A stretch of 64,000 bases of DNA from Diplolepis rosae (Eukaryota; Arthropoda; Insecta; Hymenoptera; Diplolepididae), in contig JAPYXD010000049.1 of NCBI GenBank assembly GCA_030998225.1, positions 124,001 to 188,000 on the forward strand, read 5' to 3'. The position numbers and the translations under genes were made by a program. This document shows, piece by piece, positions 23,230-34,790 of the stretch. The notes beneath the pieces are model-generated. The model ran no database searches and was not told the DNA's origin. It saw nothing but the letters and a program-made list of their open reading frames with translations. Positions within the stretch are counted from its first letter, which is position 1; every line of letters begins with the position of its first letter.

Positions 23230-24827
23230 CACTGATAGAAATGAATGAGTGGTACAACCATATTTATGATTGGATTAACTATATTTTTTTGCTGATATAG
23301 ATACAGCAATATAGGATGTGTGTTTTGGCCATCCATTTGTGGTTGAATGAGTATGAGTGCAGCAACTATCCATGACAAGTAAAATACTCATATTCAATAT
23401 AGCTGATTTATAAAAAGATACTGTATACTTTACTAGCAATAACGATATGTATAGTGAATTCGTTTGAAAACATTATTATTTCAGTCTTTTAAGAGGTTGT
23501 GTTGTGTGGGCAATTATTTTAATGATTGAGAAAATAGTTAGTTGAAATTAAATATCAAATTTCTTTTTGACTATCTTTTGATCCTTATTTTTATTTATAA
23601 TCATTATAATAAAATGAACAAATAAATAGAGAGTAAAAGTTTTGAAAACAAAATTTAAAAGTTTTGATAGGTGTATAAAAAATGACATAAACTTATATAG
23701 ATGAAAATAAAGATTAATAAATTTATAGTAATATAATGTAGTTTTTAAAATTGATTTTAGGAAGTTCTAATTGAGTTTTCAAATTTTGTGCCGAATGAGT
23801 TTATATGTATAATAGGGATCAATTCAGTGTTTAATAAATTAAGTATAAATTGGATATCAGTTTCCTTCTGGACTTTGATTTTATGATTTCTCAAAGTATC
23901 GAACAAATAAATAAATAAATAATAGAAAGGTTAAGAAGAAATTTGGGAGTATTTTTATTCATATAATTAAAAAAAAGGGATAAATAAATGAGAAAAACTG
24001 TAAAGCAATGTATTTTAGTTTGAAGCGAAAATATTTAAGTAGAAGTATTAACTATTTATACATAATAAATAAATGAAATACAATATATGCTATGACAAAT
24101 CATGAGAATAAGATTTATTGTATTCAAGTTTCAACAGAATACTTTGCTGCTTTAAAGAAATTGATAAGGCCTGAATAATGTTTTGTGAAATAATTTATTT
24201 TCAAAACTGCATATAATGTTAACCCTGAACAATAGTACGTATGTTAACTCTGAGATATCACATACTTCTAATTTATAGTTAAATTTTTTTCACCAATTAT
24301 AGACTATCACAAAATCTCAAAAAGAACTGTACACCTAATTAAAAGCGAAAGACTCTTTAGATGATATCCAGTTAATATAATACATTGGAATTCCTTTATT
24401 TATATCTCACTTAAATAAATCTTTTTAATGTTTTCAACTACATCAAATACAATATCAAACCAATATGAATTTGGAAACGAAGGAAAGCATCTCGAGTGAA
24501 TCAACCATCCAGTGGTATTGCCAAAATACACTTTTTAGAGAGTGCTCGAGGAAACAAATATTTAAGAGAATTAAACATATCATACGGTAGTAACTACTAA
24601 CTATTGCAGTTTTGTATCGCAAATATAGTTATTAATTGTACCAGTAATATTTGATTGTTTTCTCTTCCAATTTATGTTTCTGATTCGAACAAAAAGCATT
24701 TGTCATATTTTAATTGCTGTGCTTCAAATTACATATGGTTCCGAGACACATATTATATTGTAAATATACCCGTAAATTTTTAACCTACAATTGTATGGTT
24801 AAATCAACCTAACCATTTCTATCAGTG
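23230..24827. mobile_element. Nest level 3: 1.6-kb TA-flanked element
   Basis: Inverted termini CACTGATAGAAATG, exact over 14 bp, flanked by TA (23228-23229 and 24828-24829). Inner words differ. No transposase ORF found. Confidence 0.75.
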
Positions 24828-25202
24828 TAGAAAAACATTTTTTTGCTTTAATTATTCACTTTTTAAAGACAGTAAAAATATTTCTTTGATCTAAAAAAAT
24901 ATTTATTCGTCACCATCCAGCTCAACCATTTCATTGAATCAAAGAAATATTCTTTGATTCAAATATTCTTTTTTCTCAGTGGATAGTAAAACATATATTC
25001 CATTTATACAAACGAAAATATCAACTTTGCCCCTTGAAAACCACTATATTAATTTCTGATACGTAAACCCTGCTTGCCTCACTTTGAAACGATATTATAC
25101 TAAAATATGATTCACTTTTACGATTTATTCTAACGAAAAGTCTCTCAGTGTATAGTCATTGCACAAGGATAGTTAATTTTATAATACATTTTTTTTTCAG
25201 TG

Positions 25203-27339
25203 TGACAACAATTACTTTCACTCTTTAGTTATGTTACAAACAATGAATCTATCTCCAAGCCAATGACAAATTTTTAATTAAGAATCACGGAAGGTAAAAA
25301 ATAAAATAAACAACATTGTGTGTCTGGCGGACTCTTAACTGATTAACAAGCTTATCTCCTGCTTCTATACAAGAGAAAATTGATAAAACTGTTTCCAGTA
25401 GGTGATTAAATTTAGGTCACGCTTAAAAAAGCTCTGTTGATATAATTTTATTGATATCAAGATCATTCACCAATTTTTCATATTTTATTTGATGACTCCG
25501 AATCGAAGGGTCTTCATCAAAAGAAAAATAAATACCCGTTGGGATACATTTTTCTTTAATATAACAGGGTATTTTAGAGCAGATATATCTTATATTTGTG
25601 GCCAACAGCAGATCAGCAGAAAGAATAGTTTTTGATACTCAAATCTGATGGAAAGTTGAATTCCAATTTTAATCGCATTTTCAATTATTGAAATCTGAGA
25701 TCTTAAAATTCTGATAACTGGATCAATTTTGGAAATTCAAACTTTTATGTAAATATGTTTTTAAATATACCATTGGGGTTTACAAAAGTAATTTTAAAAC
25801 ACTGAAGAATGTATTATTTTATAATTAGGCATAAAAAATTAAACATAAATAACGACAGTCTGAATGATTGGAATTATTAATAGTAATTAATCATTATTTT
25901 TATAATGCAGTTTTAACTAACTAAAAGGCTACCAGTCGATGGTCGAAGGAGAAAGAGAAGGGAAATGATCAGTTTGGCTTGGAATTTCAATCGTTCTCAT
26001 GAGAATACACACACACATACATACATACATATAGAAACACAATCACAAAACAGGTTGGTGCTAAAGAGATTGAGCGCATCAACCTTCATAATCAGCCAAG
26101 TCAAGGATGCGACTAATATTTTAATAGAAAACAAAGGATATTTTATCCCCTAGTAAGCTACTAATTCCTATCACACGGCCCTCTCAATTCTATCTTAGAT
26201 TAAACAACTCAGATAAAGTTTAATATAATAATTCACATTCTATTATTCGTAGTGAAGTTGACTCACACATTTCAGCTTTTTTTTAAAATTTCTTTTCAAC
26301 AATGACTGACTTGTAGAGATTTCAGTCATTCAGGAGATAATTACTTCCTTAATTCATTGTTTCATCATCAAGGGTTTACCAAGCGGAACATTTCGTCAAT
26401 AGGTATCAAACTTTCTATGGCGTAAATGTCATTTACTATATACTTTTAGAAAAAATGATTTAACAGAAAGTGAGGTCGTTTTGAGTAATTTATAGTCTTG
26501 TTTTGTACCTTTTATTTTTTAACATATATTTTTATAAAAGTAATATATCCTGCATTGATTTTAACTATTATGGATTTCTTTCAAATGTAATTGTGGAATT
26601 ATAGGTCACTTATAAAGTAATTAAAAGATATAATACCTTATTCATATTAATAAAGGCAATATCCTTTTTCAGATACCATAACAAGATAACAGCTTATGAA
26701 AAATAAAAGGCTTTTATTATCTTTTAGCATAGAGGGCATATGCCATTTTTATCCAAAAATAAAATTCAAGAACTCTAAAAAGGCAATAGATAATTTAATC
26801 AATAATTATAATTATAATAAATTAAACAATCACTTACGGTTTTTCTATCTAATAAATTGTAGTTGTTGATAAAAAATAAATTGAATAGAGGATGGGGAAT
26901 CTCACAAGAAGATTGTGCTGCTACTTCAATTTCCTCGGTCTCAAGACCGAGTCGTTTTGCTGACAAAAAACACGAATAAATTGATATATAATATTTCTAG
27001 CGACTAAGATAAGTGGTTGAATGCAGAGAACTTTTTAGACCATGTCCTGAAAAAATAAGAAGAAGAAGAAAAGTGTCAACAAGTGTCCGGCCAAATGGCA
27101 AGGCAGACGCTAGCCGTTTATTTCGTGGGATAACAACCGAGCGGATCGTAGTTTTCCGTGCGAAACTAACTCAAGTATCATGACAACTTCCCCTTTTCTA
27201 TAAAATTAAATGCATTTCTGTAGCCGCGGTGAAAACCGAGAAACTGGAAATTGGATTGCTATTTTGCAAACAGCCATTACATTTATGTTCAGATGTAATC
27301 ATACGAATTTATCGCTTTTTGAATGCGACAGCTAGTTAT
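25203..27339. other. No gene seen; AC/ACAT microsatellite
   Basis: AT-rich intergenic DNA. 26008-26040 is a short (AC)n/(ATAC)n tract. No paired termini or protein-like frames recognised. Confidence 0.5.
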
Positions 27340-27888
27340 GTCCAGGAAGTTAGCACCGCCATTTTGTTTTTTCAAAAAAAACAAAAGTTGTGCTGAATTG
27401 TGCTGCAAACGATTTTTGAAAAAAATGAAAATTAGGGCTAAAATTTTGAAAAAACGATTTTTTTACCAGCACAGCCATTTTGTTTTTTTTTGAAAAAACA
27501 AAAGTTGTGCTGAATTGTGCTAGGTTTGTACTGAATTGTGCTGCAAACGATTTTTGAAAAAAATCAAAATTAGGGCTAAAATTTTGAAACAACGATTTTT
27601 TACCAGCACCGCCATTTTATTTTTTTGAAAAAACAAAAGTTGTGCTGAGTTGTGCTAGGTTTGTGCTGCATTGTGCCGTAAACGATTTTTAAAAAAAATG
27701 AAAATTAGGGCCATAATTTCTAAAAAAAAAAAATTTTTACAAGCACCGCCATTTTGTTTTTTCGAAAAAATAAAAGTTGTGCCGAATTGTGCTAGGCGAA
27801 CACAATAAATATCTCCCTCATCAATTATCTCTCAGACGCATCCTCTTTAAAATAAATACATATTTGTCAATTTCAAAATTTGTTTAAA
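27340..27888 (+). repeat. Tandem repeat, GTGCTGAATTGTGCT family, part 1
   Basis: Four units, marked by GCCATTTTGTTTTTT or its variants near 27357, 27473, 27608 and 27747 (spacing 116-139 bp), each with AACAAAAGTTGTGCTGA and AATTAGGGCTAAAATTT. The tail is AGGCGAACACAATAAATATC followed by CATCAATTATCTCTCAGACG. It resumes at 31628 after an insertion. The minus-strand ORF 27350-27592 is a by-product. Confidence 0.8.
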
Positions 27889-28264
27889 CAGGGTTGCCAC
27901 AAGTTTCAGTATCCTAATTTCCCTGACTTTTCCCTGACTTTTCAAGCTGATTTCCCTGACCAAAATCTATTGTAAGAGGACTCATCTCGGTGGAACTATG
28001 TTCCTATTATATAATATTTGCGTGTTTTTCCCTGTTATTTTTCAACAGAGAGGATGTTAAATAAGAGAAGGTAAGATAGGAACAACGTATTTCTATTTAT
28101 TTATTTTTTATCAAAACTTAAAAGGAAACGAACTGGTATGCCATAACTTGCATGTTGCTATCGAACTTTAAACATAAAAAATGGCATCATAGGAAATTTA
28201 TAACTTTTTGGTTATATCAATCACAGCGGGGTCAACTTAAAGAGATCAATCTTACATATTAGTA

Positions 28265-29153
28265 CACTGAAAAAAGAAGTGTCTTACCTGGTATCTTACT
28301 GTAAGATATAAGATGGGAATTTGCCATCTTCTGTCTTGAAATAAGATGTTTCACGAAGTATCTTATTCAAAATTAAGACGACTCACGTATTTTGATACGA
28401 ATAAAGATGTAATTTCCGTCTTACAAAATAAGATACTTGATTGAGTTAGATAATGTGTTTTAGTTTAAGATGTTTAGGATGTCATAAGATGGTTCTGGCA
28501 TAAGATGTTTCTGAATTGTAAGATATAGCAGGTCAATAAGTTAGCAAAAACTAAGATGCGTAAAGTGTCAAAGAAGTAGTGGTCGAAAGATAGAATCTCT
28601 TATAGGGTTATAGTTACTGTTCATAACCTCAAGAAATGGAGCGTTTTGACTGTTCCATGTTTTTCTTCTGTGGTGTAATATCAACTCATTTAGAGGAATA
28701 TATTGTTCATTTTAATCGACACGATTCTTTATTCAAACTTTACATATGACGGATGTGGAGCTACATGTAAAAAGTTTAAATCGTATCAGCAACACGTGAC
28801 TCGATATCAGGTATACCTTCTGTTTTAACGTATTGGATACGTTTGCTAAGTCGCTTGTCACCTTTTCCAATAGAGCACTTACTTGAATTATTTTTTTTAA
28901 GAAGTGCGTACAGCCATGTAAACCACCACATGCGTAGCATACACCGGTAAGCCGTAAGCTTGTTCTCACAGTGTAGAGGTTATAGGAACAATAAACTGTC
29001 GGTAACTTAAGTAATCTGTGTTACCGATGGCTCAACTTAAGATATTTTACGTGTATTCAAATAAGATGTTTTAAGCAACTTAAAAGTAACTACAGAAACA
29101 TCTTAGATATGACTACACAAGTATCTTAAATTAAGACACTTCTTTTTGCAGTG
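28265..29153. mobile_element. 889-bp TA-flanked element nested in the previous one
   Basis: Termini CACTGAAAAAAGAAGTGTCT and, reversed, CACTGCAAAAAGAAGTGTCT. TA on both sides. Inside, AAGATGTTT/AAGATACTT words recur on both strands. It shares the CACTG-A-rich terminus style of the 18354 and 23230 elements. Confidence 0.8.
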
Positions 29154-31540
29154 TAGTTTTATTGTTTAAACAATTTTCGCATGTTTGACCCCTCAGTGAA
29201 AAAATGTGGAAAAATATTTAATATCTTCCGATCTATCCGATATATACATATACACTATATTTAAATATGCATACAAAATAAAACTGAAATTTCTTTGGTA
29301 TGAAGCAAAATTATTAATTATTTAACGCACTTTTTTGAATGATAGTTTTATCGATAAACATTACGGAAATCCCTGTTAAAATTAACATTTTGAAGAAAAT
29401 TTCTTATTTTATTAGTTTAACAGGCATTCCTTAGCGAATTTATAAGTTGCACATCAGAAAAAATTTTAGTAAAATTTACAGGAAGTTCAATACTTATTTT
29501 TACAAATTGAATTTTGAGTAGATATATTACCAGAAATCTGGTGCAATGAACAGTTTTTTTGTACAGTCCACTTAACTTCCAGTGAAATCTACCAAACTTG
29601 ATTTTTTTCGTATCTGATAGATTTCACTGGATGCTAAGGGAAACGTACAGAAAATATGTATACATGCACATGCATCAACTTTTGTTTCCAAAATTTTGGA
29701 AATGGTAAAGAAGATAGAAATGGTCATAGATAGACTACTTTTGGTTTTGACAATGAAACGAAATTTTCTGATACATATTTTTTTTTAATTTAAGTTTTTT
29801 TAATTTCGAAACCGCAGTAGTCTATCTGATTAAATGTGTGCTTTGGTCTGCTGTATTACTCGTAGAGAATTGTTTTTGATTTGGGTATTTTGTCCCCTTT
29901 CCTCGGGAACGACCTTTCGCACACTTCACACGCGAACTTAATTTTGTGTGAATATTTTGGAGGGTAGTCAATTGATAAACTACAATATTAGTTATTTTAA
30001 TAATATAATTAGACTAGTCACCGAAGTGACTTGGCGGAGAGTTTGAACAAGAATGACATGAGAGGTACATAAGTAAATCTAGCTAAATTCTTCCATACAT
30101 TAGTAGAGGGGATAAGGGGGATGGTCAGAGACAGTCTTGAGGTTACAACCTTAAGTGGTGGGTGCTGAAGGCTCCCAAATAGTGACTCATTGCTAGGTAC
30201 AATTCGGAACTTGGGTTTTTCCCCGGGTTCAGGTTAGAAGAAGCACAGACATAACATCTGTGTTTTTACAATGTTTTTACTATTTCTTAGGAATTGGAAC
30301 TTTCTCATCACCCCTGTTATTGGGTAGTTAAGCTTTCTAATCTGTAATCCCTTGCAGGAGTTTTATGTTGTGCGACTATAATTTTTAGGACGAAAATATT
30401 GCTAGGCCAGAACAACAAATCCAAAATTTTAAACTGTGGGAATTACAATCTCAGAACGTAACACTATCTACGTCCGTTTTTATCGTCTTTATCATTTCGC
30501 AAATTTTGAGCAGAAAATACCTAGCTCTTAAATACTTCAATACATTTCCTAAAAAGCTAATTTTTTTCCTTTCTATAGAGTTTTTGAATTTTAAAATTAA
30601 GAGTCTGCATATACAACAAAAACACAATATTTATTTTAAACTTGAACCTCATATTTATTGTAAAACACAATCTTGTGCATAATTTTTAAATTACAATAAT
30701 AGATTTAAAAGCTACACAAAGTTTAAATCAATATATATTTTTTTAATTATTAACATTTATTGACTTTCAAATGTTAATGCAAAATCATATTTCAAGTGTC
30801 TAAATCATTCTAAAAATTTAACAAAATTTTTCAGGTATTTTTTTTGGGCAAATATTTTTCAAAATATATGAAATCAAATAATTTAAGTTATTATTAAATA
30901 ATTTAAATTTAATTCAAATATTCCATAAATAATGAATTGGCGTGTCTTTTGCGCTTTTTTTGCGTGGAGTCAGGAAAAACATACATAATTTTACCGAGTC
31001 AACAATTTAAAATAGTTATAGCACAAAATTTTTGCAAATTTAGTAGATATTTTAATACAATTCACCGTTTTTTGGAAAGTATAATACATTTGCTGATAAT
31101 CATTACCAAAATGCCAGTAAAATTAATAAAATAAGCAATTTTCTTCAAAATGTTGATTTTAACAGGCATTTCTGTAATATTTATCGACAAAACTATTATT
31201 TAAACAAAATTTGTTTCGAAGCATTTTATTCAAACGAAACAGTCTTCAACTTTAAATTATAGCAGAGAAATCTCATGATGTAATTTCGTATCCAAATTTA
31301 GGCATGATTTTTTTTTAAACAATGACACCTTTTATTCGCACTTGGGATTCGAAAACGACATTTCATAAAAAATGTTACATATTTCAGTCAGTTCTTCCAC
31401 GATCTGAGAACACTTTTGCTAGCCTGTGTCTGCTGCGGCGAGTTAACCGAGCAAGAAGGAAGAAGAGTTGGAAAAACTGACCGCGGCACAGTGAAACGCA
31501 GTAACGCACGATCTGGCCACAGCGATTCCCTGACTAAACC
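29154..31540. other. Interior of the 3.7-kb element; degraded repeats, no gene
   Basis: 30735-30970 resembles 57100-57330 (CATTTATTGACTTT, TTTCAAGT(G/A)T(C/T)TAAATCAT, and later GCGTGTCTTTTGCGC versus CGCGCCTCCTTTGC). 30000-30240 is a somewhat GC-richer segment with CACCGAAGTGACTTGG. No protein-like frame. Confidence 0.45.
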
Positions 31541-31627
31541 TTAAATTCCCTGACTTTTCCCTGACTTTTCCAGACCACTACGATTTCCCTGACTTTTCCC
31601 TGACTTCCCTGACTTGTGGCAACCCTG

Positions 31628-31750
31628 TTAAACATACAATTTTCAAAAATGCCAATTTCGAAAAAACAAAAGTTGTGCTGAGTTGTGCTAGGCGAGCACA
31701 ATAAATGTCTTCCTCATCAATTATCTCTCAGATGTATACTTCTCAAAAAA
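31628..31750 (+). repeat. GTGCTGAATTGTGCT family, part 2
   Basis: Continues the unit interrupted at 27888: ACATACAATTTTCAAAAATG, then AACAAAAGTTGTGCTGAGTT and GGCGAGCACAATAAATG. Confidence 0.8.
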
Positions 31751-31760
31751 TATTCTTCTC

Positions 31761-32045
31761 AAATAGTTCTAAAAATAAGTCCAAATACATTTTATTCTGA
31801 AAATTAAATTCATAAAACTATGGTACTTCAAAGTATTCGAATAATTTTTGTAAATCTCATTTTCAACAGTCCCAAGAGTCCTGTTGAGAGTTCTGTATTC
31901 AACTTAAATAGTTCTACAAATAAGTCTAAACACATTTTGTTCTAAAATTGAAGTTCAAGAAACTATGACACTTCAAAGTTTTCAAAAATCTCGGTTTTGA
32001 GATTTTCAAGAGTTCTGTTTACAGTTCTCTATTCGAGAAATCTTT
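31761..32045 (+). repeat. Two diverged monomers of the 144-bp satellite
   Basis: AAATAGTTCTAAAAATAAGT at 31761 and AAATAGTTCTACAAATAAGT at 31906 are 145 bp apart. Each is followed in the satellite order by an ACATTTT block, AAACTATG(G/A)(T/C)ACTTCAAAGT, a TTTT-rich block, and CAAGAGT(C/T)CTGTT with AGAGTTCTGTATTC or ACAGTTCTCTATTC. The poly-C run is absent. This is old, low-identity homology to 1-10178, more than 20 kb away. Confidence 0.8.
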
Positions 32046-32215
32046 AATAAACTTCTCATTGGAAGTTTTTTCAACTCTAAAGTTTCCTCGATACTTTTTC
32101 TCGGCGAACTAAAGAAACATGTTTACCGACCGGGCTCAATTTGCCATTCAATACTGTATTATTAGACAAAAGGGGATTTTCAGGTTTTTGATGACATTGC
32201 CGACATCACTAGACC

Positions 32216-32671
32216 TAGGGTGACCATAATTGATTTTCGAAAAGTAGGACAAAAAGGTTTGAAAAATGAGGACAAAGTAGGACAGAAAAGTTTGAAAAAG
32301 AGGACAAAGACAGAAAAGTTTGAAAAAGAGGACAAGATAGGAAAGAAAAGTGACTATTTTATTAAACGTTATCAACGCTTAACATCTTATATTTTTATTT
32401 TTGAACCTTGTTGCATTTTAATTAATGATCTATTGAGTTGAAAGATTATTTTTGATTTGTTGAGACTTGCCAATTGACGAAGAAATCGTTAGATGGCATT
32501 GAATGATAAAATTTTGTACAAGAAATAATCCAAAAGTTGATTAAAAAATAAAAATTTATCTTTTGAAAATCCAGACAAAAATCCGGACAAAGTCGAAAAT
32601 CCTGTAGGACAACTCATACAAGCCCTAAAATGAGGGCATGTCTGGGGAAATCCGGACGGATGGTCACCCTA
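32216..32671. mobile_element. hAT-like MITE, 456 bp, 8-bp target duplication
   Basis: Termini TAGGGTGACCAT and ATGGTCACCCTA (12-bp perfect inverted repeat). ACTAGACC occurs at 32208-32215 and again at 32672-32679. An 8-bp duplication is characteristic of the hAT superfamily. The A/G-rich interior (GGACAAAG words) produces a spurious Lys-rich frame at 32220-32441. Confidence 0.92.
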
Positions 32672-32739
32672 ACTAGACCATACATTGTGTGCGTGCCAAA
32701 TTTCAAGCAACTTAGACAACATTTTTCCAACTTAGGACG

Positions 32740-32908
32740 ATTCATATTTTATGTGCCACCGGCGCGCAAACTCGTTTTTTCGCTACATTTAACAGTAGCG
32801 CAATGTAGTATATTGCGCTACAGAGGAATGAAATGTAAAAATTGAACTGCGCGTGCACCTATAGCGTGACAACGAAGCAAAATCTTCTTCTTCGTACAGC
32901 GTTAGCAC
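32740..32908 (+). repeat. Duplicated segment D, copy 1 part 1
   Basis: TATGTGCCACCGGCGCGCAA, AACTCGTTTTTTCGCTAC, AATGTAGTATATTGCGCTAC and CGTACAGCGTTAGCACC match 47166-47330 closely. Interrupted at 32909. Confidence 0.85.
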
Positions 32909-33894
32909 CCCAGGTAGAAATTTCTTAAGTTTCACTTGACAGTTGATTAGTTAATAGTAAGTCAAAACTAGTAAGAAAATATTCGTAAGGAACCTGCTAG
33001 TTATTTGTAAGTTTAACTATTACAAGCTAAACTGGAGTAAAACTTGTCTAGTTTACCACGTGATTAACTTTTGAATATTGCTTGTAAGTAATTGTTGAGG
33101 CATTTGTAAACGAAAACTTGGAGTCATTTCATTTAATGTGTGCGTACTAAAAATACAAGTTAAATGTCAACCTAAAATTTAGTGCGTTTGTAAGGTATTG
33201 GGAAAAAACTTTTGCACATCGTAAAATGGACCGAAAAAGAGAAGGAAACAGAAACTGAGTGAAACAATTTCGTAAAAGGGGAAAAATTAGCCAAAAGTAT
33301 CAGTATGAGTCTAATAAGTATTCATCGCAATACGTCTATATTTTATGGGTTATGACATTATTTTTTCAATAAAATTCGCAATTTATCTTGTTTTGTTTCT
33401 TGTCCAAAATGTTTCAAAAGCATGTCACGTACAATTTATTTTTTAATCTACAAAGTCCTTTGATTACTTCCGTACTTAATCTATAAATTCCTCGGGATCC
33501 CGCATAAGTTTTCGTTACCTGGTTTTCAAAAACTTTTTTGGTATTACGTTTTTATATAACAGTTTTTGTGACAGATGGATCAACTGATGCAGACAAATTT
33601 TTTGGAATCGACGTTCACGGCCCATCAACATTAGATTTTATTGCTCAAAACCTTCACTCAGATTTTTGTACATATGTGAGATTTCAATCCCTAACAAAGA
33701 ACTGTCTATTGCCTTAAAAATAACTAGAGAGTGCCTTAACAATACTTTAAAAGTTTAGACTCACTAATAACTTAAATGGCGTAGCATTACATTTCTTCAG
33801 AATACCTTATAAGTTTTCCTCAAGAGGTCCTCACTAGTTGAAAAGGAAAACTTGCGAGTATCTCAAATAAAACTTTTGAAAATTTCTACTTGGG
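32909..33894. mobile_element. CCCARGT-family transposon, 986 bp, 2-bp duplication AC
   Basis: Ends CCCAGGTAGAAATTT and AAATTTCTACTTGGG, flanked by AC. The related segment at 47326-47352 lacks it (AGCACCTTCTGGCACCTTAC, with a short local duplication). The interior has CTAGTTTA/AACTTGT-type words. No transposase ORF. Confidence 0.8.
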
Positions 33895-33948
33895 ACCTTA
33901 CTGGCAAAGCCTTGTACATTTGAACTGCGCAGGACTAATCGCGCCTCG
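33895..33948 (+). repeat. Duplicated segment D, copy 1 part 2
   Basis: CTTACTGGCAAAGCCTTGTA and TTGAACTGCGCA match 47341-47376. GGACTAATCGCGCCTCG matches 47600-47616, implying a deletion of about 225 bp here or an insertion in the other copy. Confidence 0.7.
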
Positions 33949-34448
33949 CCCAAGTGCGAATTGCCGAAGGTGATAATACGGCACAATATTGGCCCAATCT
34001 CGGCAGCCAAGAGTCGGCTATTGTTATTGGGCCAGTGTCACTGTTTGTATCGGTCAAGTGCTGGGCCGAAGATGGCGGCCTTTTTCGACTGTTTAAATTT
34101 ACTGACCTTCAGCTAAAACTTGACCCAGTATCGGCCCTATACCAAGCCGATTGTCATTTTTACTATGACATCCAGTTCTGAAAGTAGAAGAACCAGAGTC
34201 GGGCTCATGGACGGCACATTACTGGGCCATTTGTCACTTTTACCACGGCAAACCATCCTGGAAGTGAGAAAACCAGGGTTCGGAACAGCATTGGCCCGCT
34301 GCTGTGCCGAAAACAAGTGCTGGCGGCCAGAGTTTGGGCCAGCATTGGCCGCCAAGTGCATACCGGAGTTATCATTCCAGCAACGGCACGATATTGGCAG
34401 CCGATCTTCGGCAAATTTTTGGCGATGCTGGGTCAGTGTTGGGCCGTA
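33949..34448 (-). mobile_element. CCCARGT-family transposon, inverted second copy, right end truncated
   Basis: Starts CCCAAGTGCGAATTGCCGAA and is the reverse complement of 21271-21788 over most of its length. It stops at GGGCCGTAT, without the last roughly 18 bp and the terminal repeat. It is followed by reversed GTGCTG-family sequence. Confidence 0.8.
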
Positions 34449-34454
34449 TCTAAT

Positions 34455-34790
34455 TTGTTTTTTCGAAATTGGTAGTTTTGAAAATTGTATGTTTAAACAA
34501 ATTTTGAAATTGTAAAATATTTATTTATTTTGAAAAGGATGCGTCTGAGAGGTAATTGATGGGGAAGAGATTTATTGTGCTCGCCTAGCACAACTCAGCA
34601 CAACTTTTGTTTTTTCGAAATTGGTAGTTTTGAAAATTGTATGTTTAAACTAATTTTGAAATTAACAAATATGTATTTATTTTGAAAAAGATGCGTTTCA
34701 GAGAAAATTGTTGAGGAAGAGATTTATTGTTCTGGCCTAGCACAACTCAGCACAACTTTTGTTTTTTCGAAACACAAAAAATATGTACAA
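34455..34790 (-). repeat. GTGCTG tandem repeat, inverted copy, two units
   Basis: GCCTAGCACAACTCAGCACA at about 34582 and 34736, each followed by ACTTTTGTTTTTTCGAAA; CAAAATTTGTTTAAACATAC in reverse complement. It supplies the empty site for the 27889-31627 insertion. Confidence 0.8.

Larger units (their letters stand above)
20037..24981. mobile_element. Nest level 2: 4.9-kb CACTGAGAAAAAAGA element
   Basis: Left CACTGAGAAAAAAGATTCTT; the right end, reversed, is CACTGAGAAAAAAGAATATT. Both ends run into repeated ATTCAAAGAAAT words, which recur through 20037-20640 and 24880-24960. The target duplication is unclear (possibly GA). It contains a tandem repeat, a CCCARGT-family element and level 3. 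Confidence 0.7.
18354..25150. mobile_element. Nest level 1: 6.8-kb element, about 100-bp inverted repeats, TA duplication
   Basis: Left end CACTGAGAGACTTTTCGTTAGA; the right end, in reverse complement, begins with the same 22 bases. Similarity continues through TTTAGTATAATATCGTT for about 100 bp in each arm. TA at 18352-18353 and 25151-25152. The paralogous empty site in 10192-10430 confirms the boundaries. No transposase ORF survives inside. It contains tRNA-like pieces and level 2. Confidence 0.85.
18240..25202. mobile_element. Nest level 0: CACTGAG foldback MITE split by a 6.8-kb insertion
   Basis: The left piece is 18240-18353, the right piece 25151-25202. The left piece ends GAAAGCTGTCC and the right piece starts with a TA and GTCATTGCAC, then ATTTTATAATACA. 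The intact relative at 10192-10430 has these two parts joined: GGCTGTCC, then GGTCATTGGACATGG, then AAATTTTATAATCC. The outermost ends are CACTGAG and CAGTG, with TG on both sides as a possible 2-bp target duplication. Confidence 0.75.
27889..31627. mobile_element. 3.7-kb CAGGGTTGCCACAAGT transposon, TTAAA target duplication
   Basis: Ends CAGGGTTGCCACAAGT and ACTTGTGGCAACCCTG, each next to repeated TTCCCTGACTTTTCCCTGAC words. TTAAA lies at 27884-27888 and 31628-31632. The empty site is present in the inverted paralog near 34490-34520 and 34650-34670 (reverse complement TTTGTTTAAACATACAATTT). The duplication could also be read as TTAA with one extra A. No transposase ORF of useful length, so it is non-autonomous or decayed. 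Confidence 0.85.

Noticed and set aside
27350..27592. 80-residue Phe-rich minus-strand frame
   Set aside because: Translation of the AAAAACAAAAGTTGTGCTG tandem repeat.
28733..28969. 78-residue minus-strand frame
   Set aside because: Lies wholly inside a TA-flanked repeat-rich transposon. Composition not protein-like.
32220..32441. Lys/Glu-rich 73-residue frame
   Set aside because: It is the A/G-rich interior of a 456-bp hAT-like MITE with exact ends and target duplication.
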